Origin: Deinococcus sonorensis KR-87
GTDB taxonomy: Bacteria; Deinococcota; Deinococci; Deinococcales; Deinococcaceae
Reading direction: 5' to 3'
NCBI RefSeq assembly: GCF_040256395.1
Contig: NZ_CP158301.1
Span: forward strand, 1-64,000
DNA: 64,000 bases
Shown here: in pieces, positions 61,057 to 64,000 of the stretch
Position numbering within the stretch: the first letter of the stretch is position 1
Layout of the letters: every line of letters begins with the position of its first letter
The notes under the pieces: model-generated
Database searches by the model: none
Told to the model about the DNA's origin: nothing
Seen by the model: only the letters and a program-made list of their open reading frames with translations
Made by a program: the position numbers and the translations under genes

Positions 61057-62046
61057 TCATTCGTCGAAGGCAAAGCTCAGCCGAGGCAGCGCGAGGGCTG
61101 CCCTGTGCTCTTCCATATACTTCCTTGCCGCGTAGTCCTCACCAATCAGGAGGTTTAGTACGACGGCAAGCCTCGCCAGGCTCGGCACATCGCCGTTCAT
61201 GATTTTGACACTGGCGTTTTGGAGGAGTTGCGCATTCCCCATTGAAATGCCGTACCACTTTCTGGAATCAACCCACTTGCCTTTAGGACGTTCAGACCAG
61301 TCGAGCGGTGTTCTGCTCACGAGAGCAGGCTTGAATTCAGCGTCAAGCGTGGCCAGCGGACAGATGTACGACTGCTCGTACGGAATCCACTGATAGTGCA
61401 CGCACTCGATGCGCTCGGTCGTGTCTCCATACACCCGGTCTGCCATCGAGCGGTGAACCGCGATGCCGTGAGGGAGAAACAGCACCCACGCCTCTTCCAT
61501 TCGGATCGTAGCCACCTGGCCACCGGCCGGCAGGTAGGGGAACTCCGCCGTGTCCCGCACTTCCAGATGTTCGACCTTGTCCCAGTACCAGCAGAAATCG
61601 CCGGAGATGTCGAACTTGAGAAACGCGTTCTGATCCATCACCTGCTGCAGGGCGGGCACGAGGTTGACGGTCAGGGCATTGAGGGCCGGCAGGTCAACGT
61701 CAATGGCCTCCTGCTTGCCCCCACTCCGCAGCCGAGTGGAGGGCTTGGGCAGCAACGGCACGATGCAGGCGCCGAGCCCCGCCAGCCCCAGCGACGTGGC
61801 CAGCACGCCGAGCAGCACCCGGTCGGGCAGGCCCAGGCAGAGTTGAGAGACGCCGAAGATGAGGAGGACGAACGCGAACCCTCCAAGCAGGCCGAGGGCG
61901 TCCTCGGCCGTGCTGCCCTGCGGCGTGCTGCCGAACCCGCGGAGGTGTGGCCGCACCCAGGCCGAACCGCCACTCTTGGTTCGCCGGTAATGGCCGGACA
62001 CCATGTGGCTCTGTCGAACTCCGTATTTTGGGCGTCCCCTGGGCAT
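61057..62046 (-). CDS. membrane protein with two helices, 329 aa
   Basis: The N-terminus carries the basic motif HMVSGHYRRTKSGGSAWVRP HLRGFG, which recurs at the start of proteins in many bacteria (V-x-GHxR-x-(K/R)(T/S)G-x-x-x-WV-x-PHxR). Two membrane segments follow (about 50-70 LGLLGGFAFVLLIFGVSQLC and 75-97). The remaining 230 residues form a cytoplasmic or exported domain with EAWVLFLPHGIAVHRSMADR and WIPYEQSYICPLATLDAEF. Function unknown. First gene to the right of the IS6-bracketed segment. Confidence 0.65.
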   Translation of the reverse strand: MPRGRPKYGVRQSHMVSGHYRRTKSGGSAWVRPHLRGFGSTPQGSTAEDALGLLGGFAFVLLIFGVSQLCLGLPDRVLLGVLATSLGLAGLGACIVPLLPKPSTRLRSGGKQEAIDVDLPALNALTVNLVPALQQVMDQNAFLKFDISGDFCWYWDKVEHLEVRDTAEFPYLPAGGQVATIRMEEAWVLFLPHGIAVHRSMADRVYGDTTERIECVHYQWIPYEQSYICPLATLDAEFKPALVSRTPLDWSERPKGKWVDSRKWYGISMGNAQLLQNASVKIMNGDVPSLARLAVVLNLLIGEDYAARKYMEEHRAALALPRLSFAFDE

Positions 62047-62227
62047 GGTCGTGCTCCCTCTCCGCGCCTAGCCCTCCGGATGACCGAGGAGGCGGCTGAA
62101 TTCCGCCGCTTTCAGCGGCACCGCTCAACACCCAGACTGACGTGACGAGTTCACCCTGAAAAGCGCGTCGGCCTACCCCTGAAGAAGGAGCGCGCCGGGG
62201 TAAGGAGCGCTGAGCGCCCCTCGCGTC

Positions 62228-63208
62228 CTAATGGGCGATGCAGGCGCTGGTCTTCGCGAGCTGGGTGAAGGACGCCTGCAGCCCGGTGTACTGCTTCACG
62301 ACGTCCTTGTAAAACGTCACTTCCTCCCCCATCTTCTCGAGGAAGTCCGGGGCTTCCGAGTCCTTGAGGGACAGCGGCGCGTAGTTCGAGAGCGGGTTCT
62401 GCTTGACGAGGGCGTTCGCTTTGGACACGGCCTGCTGGGTGGCGCTGAACCTCGACTTCAGGTCGTCGATGCTCGGCTGGAGCAGCCCAATGCCCTTGGA
62501 CGCCTGTTGAATCAGGTCGCCCACGTGCGCGTCCTGGAAGGCCGCCACCGCGTCGCAGTTGTCCGGGTTGTCCTTGATGTTGCTGACCGTGCCAGCCAGC
62601 TCCTCCGGGTCCCCGACGTCCGGGAGGGTGTACAGCGCCTGGTACAGCCGGTCGAGGTTCGCTTCCAGGTTCTTCATGCGCCCCTGCGCTTCGTCGTACG
62701 CGGGTTTGACGGCCTTCACCTGCGCGGCCGCGGTGGCCGCACGCTGCCGCGCAGCGGCGTTCGCCTGCGCGTCCGCCTGATGCTGCGCCTGCGCGGCCGC
62801 TCTGGACGCCGCATCCGCGCGGGCCTGCAGCACTGCCACCGCCTTCTGGTACTCCTGCGCGCTGCCCTGGTGCAGCTGCAGCTGCTTGTTCTCCACGAAG
62901 AGCGTCAGCTGTGTGCCCTTCAGCGTCCCGTACACGTTCTCGACGTTCCCGCCGCGGTCCATCAACCGGAGCGAGATCTCGCCGGCATTGCGGATGCCGT
63001 CCACGTCCAGACGGTAGACCTGCTTTATCGTCGTGTTGGTGAACACCGTGGATTCCAACTGGCCCAGGATCCGGCCCTGCGCCTCGGTGTACTGGAGCAG
63101 CATCGGCGTGGGGCTGGTCGCGACGAACGTCGCCGCGAGCGCTGGAGCGCCGACCGAGAGGCTCAGCACGAGAAGCAGCGACCGGCGCAAGGAAGAAGGT
63201 GTTGGCAT
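62228..63208 (-). CDS. exported coiled-coil protein, 326 aa
   Basis: Signal peptide in residues 1-25 (LLLVLSLSVGAPALAA). Residues 26-115 are beta-rich (TVFTNTTIKQVYRLDVDGIR). From 118 to 200 an Ala/Gln-rich coiled coil follows (AAAQAQHQADAQANAAARQR), then a helical C-terminal domain with two Cys (DNCDAV and TSACIAH) that may form a disulfide. Predicted periplasmic or cell-surface protein. No family recognised. Confidence 0.7.
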   Translation of the reverse strand: MPTPSSLRRSLLLVLSLSVGAPALAATFVATSPTPMLLQYTEAQGRILGQLESTVFTNTTIKQVYRLDVDGIRNAGEISLRLMDRGGNVENVYGTLKGTQLTLFVENKQLQLHQGSAQEYQKAVAVLQARADAASRAAAQAQHQADAQANAAARQRAATAAAQVKAVKPAYDEAQGRMKNLEANLDRLYQALYTLPDVGDPEELAGTVSNIKDNPDNCDAVAAFQDAHVGDLIQQASKGIGLLQPSIDDLKSRFSATQQAVSKANALVKQNPLSNYAPLSLKDSEAPDFLEKMGEEVTFYKDVVKQYTGLQASFTQLAKTSACIAH

Positions 63209-63274
63209 CGCGTCAGTCTACTGGCCGTTGTCCGCGCCTCGCCCCACACATGCGTGATGCGCCCCCCGTGCGGA

Positions 63275-63682
63275 TCAGGGCAGGTCAGGCAGCGTGACGC
63301 CGAGCCGGAGCGCCAGCTCGTCCCCATCCAGGTACAGGGTCACTGAGCCCGGCAGCCGCAGGTCCTCCAGCGCCTGCGCGAACGCCACGGCGTTCTCCCG
63401 CGTGCGGAAGCTCAGCATTGCCATCAGCTCGCCCGGCGGCGCCCGCCGGACATCCGCCGTGAACACCACCGGCACGCACGTGGTGCAGCGCGTGTACCGA
63501 ATGCCGCCCACCGTGCCCTTCTTGTCTCCACTCCGCGTGCACACTGCTCCCGCGGCGATCTCGGCGCCGCATTCGAAACACTTTGTGGTCGTCCCAGCGG
63601 TGACGACGAACACTCCGGGCTCACCGGCACGATGCGCCACCCCGTACTTCGGCACGTCCACCCTATCCGCCTCGAAGGACAT
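63275..63682 (-). CDS. small zinc-finger-like protein, 135 aa
   Basis: CFECGAEIAAGAVCTRSGDK and GIRYTRCTTC provide C-x2-C...C...C-x2-C spacing, a possible treble-clef or PARP-type zinc site. The C-terminal half (SFRTRENAVAFAQALEDLRL, VTLYLDGDELALRLGVTLPD) is alpha/beta. Start at 63682. Possibly nucleic-acid binding; family unknown. Confidence 0.6.
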   Translation of the reverse strand: MSFEADRVDVPKYGVAHRAGEPGVFVVTAGTTTKCFECGAEIAAGAVCTRSGDKKGTVGGIRYTRCTTCVPVVFTADVRRAPPGELMAMLSFRTRENAVAFAQALEDLRLPGSVTLYLDGDELALRLGVTLPDLP

Positions 63683-63786
63683 GCAGGAAGTCTACCGAAA
63701 GGGGATGGCTGGAGGCAGCGCGCCGAATTCGAACCCCTGCCCGCCCACGGTGATCGCGCCGCCCTGACCACTCAGGAGAGCTCAAC

Positions 63787-64000
63787 GTGCGTTCTGTCGA
63801 GCGCCGGGTAGCCGTTGGCTGTGTTCTAGAGGATGAGCACTGGGATCCTGCCCTGCTCAGCCGCAGGCGCGGAGGTCCGCGAAGCCGGGCCCTGCACATC
63901 AATCCCCACCACTCCCGTGATTCGTCGACCCCAGAACACAAAGTTGTGGTCCAAGCGATCGCGTTCTATTTCCACCGCAAGGTTTGCTTTTTTGGATTCC
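63787..64000 (+). CDS. possible gene running off the window end
   Basis: GTG at 63787 has AGGAG 7-11 bases upstream and the frame stays open to 64000 (71 codons: RSVERRVAVGCVLEDEHWDP and so on). Composition is only moderately protein-like, so this is tentative. Confidence 0.3.
   Translation, partial: MRSVERRVAVGCVLEDEHWDPALLSRRRGGPRSRALHINPHHSRDSSTPEHKVVVQAIAFYFHRKVCFFGF

Noticed and set aside
1..64000. tRNA or rRNA genes
   Set aside because: No cloverleaf with a TTCRA-type arm or rRNA-like conserved stretch was noticed on either strand; a covariance-model scan would be needed for certainty.
1..64000. Deinococcus radiation/desiccation response motif (TTATG-n-CATAA palindrome)
   Set aside because: No convincing copy was noticed upstream of any gene.

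Overview
The window looks like an accessory replicon (plasmid, megaplasmid or second chromosome) of a Deinococcus-like bacterium. Support for this: high GC content with scattered AT-rich imports, several genes whose start codon sits 6-12 bases after a -10 box (leaderless-type promoters), Deinococcus-style NPCBM/delta-60 lipoproteins, two replication/partition modules, and many IS elements and IS scars. The taxon is inferred from gene content; there is no rRNA or tRNA here.

Layout. 1-5255 carries the end of a BTAD regulator, small hypotheticals, a long stretch without convincing genes, and a frameshifted beta-helix lipoprotein. 5516-11919 carries a membrane protein, a tyrosine recombinase, a P-loop protein, and a partition locus: ParA and a ribbon-helix-helix partner behind an AT-rich centromere-like repeat field, divergent from a plasmid-type gene. 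12278-21277 is a defence-type island. A minus-strand operon encodes a ubiquitin-like protein, an E2-like enzyme, a JAMM peptidase and an E1-like enzyme, in the order of BilABCD. Divergent from it is an XRE-ImmA / HipA-like kinase / DUF3037 operon, followed by an Abi_2 HEPN protein and an IS-truncated methyltransferase.

21278-22088 and 60151-60961 are two 811-bp IS6-family copies in direct orientation that appear identical. The 38 kb between them has its own replication module: a RepA-type initiator at 46874-48259 and two iteron families. This makes an IS6-mediated cointegrate likely. The segment also holds an AraC-regulated detoxification-like cluster (hydrolase, cupin, cyclophilin-like, DUF2255, SDR, MFS, alcohol dehydrogenase) with two matching predicted operators, IS630 and IS701 elements, a divergent pair of NPCBM lipoproteins, a run of small solo genes including an Imm7-type immunity gene, a secreted HExxH protease with an Excalibur tail, a GIY-YIG-type gene, and two large unrecognised proteins (809 and 1089 aa).

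60962-64000 returns to the first replicon: a two-helix membrane protein, a secreted coiled-coil protein, a small cysteine-rich protein, and a possible gene running off the end. Gene decay is common: frameshifts, one in-frame stop, IS truncations and solo IS ends.
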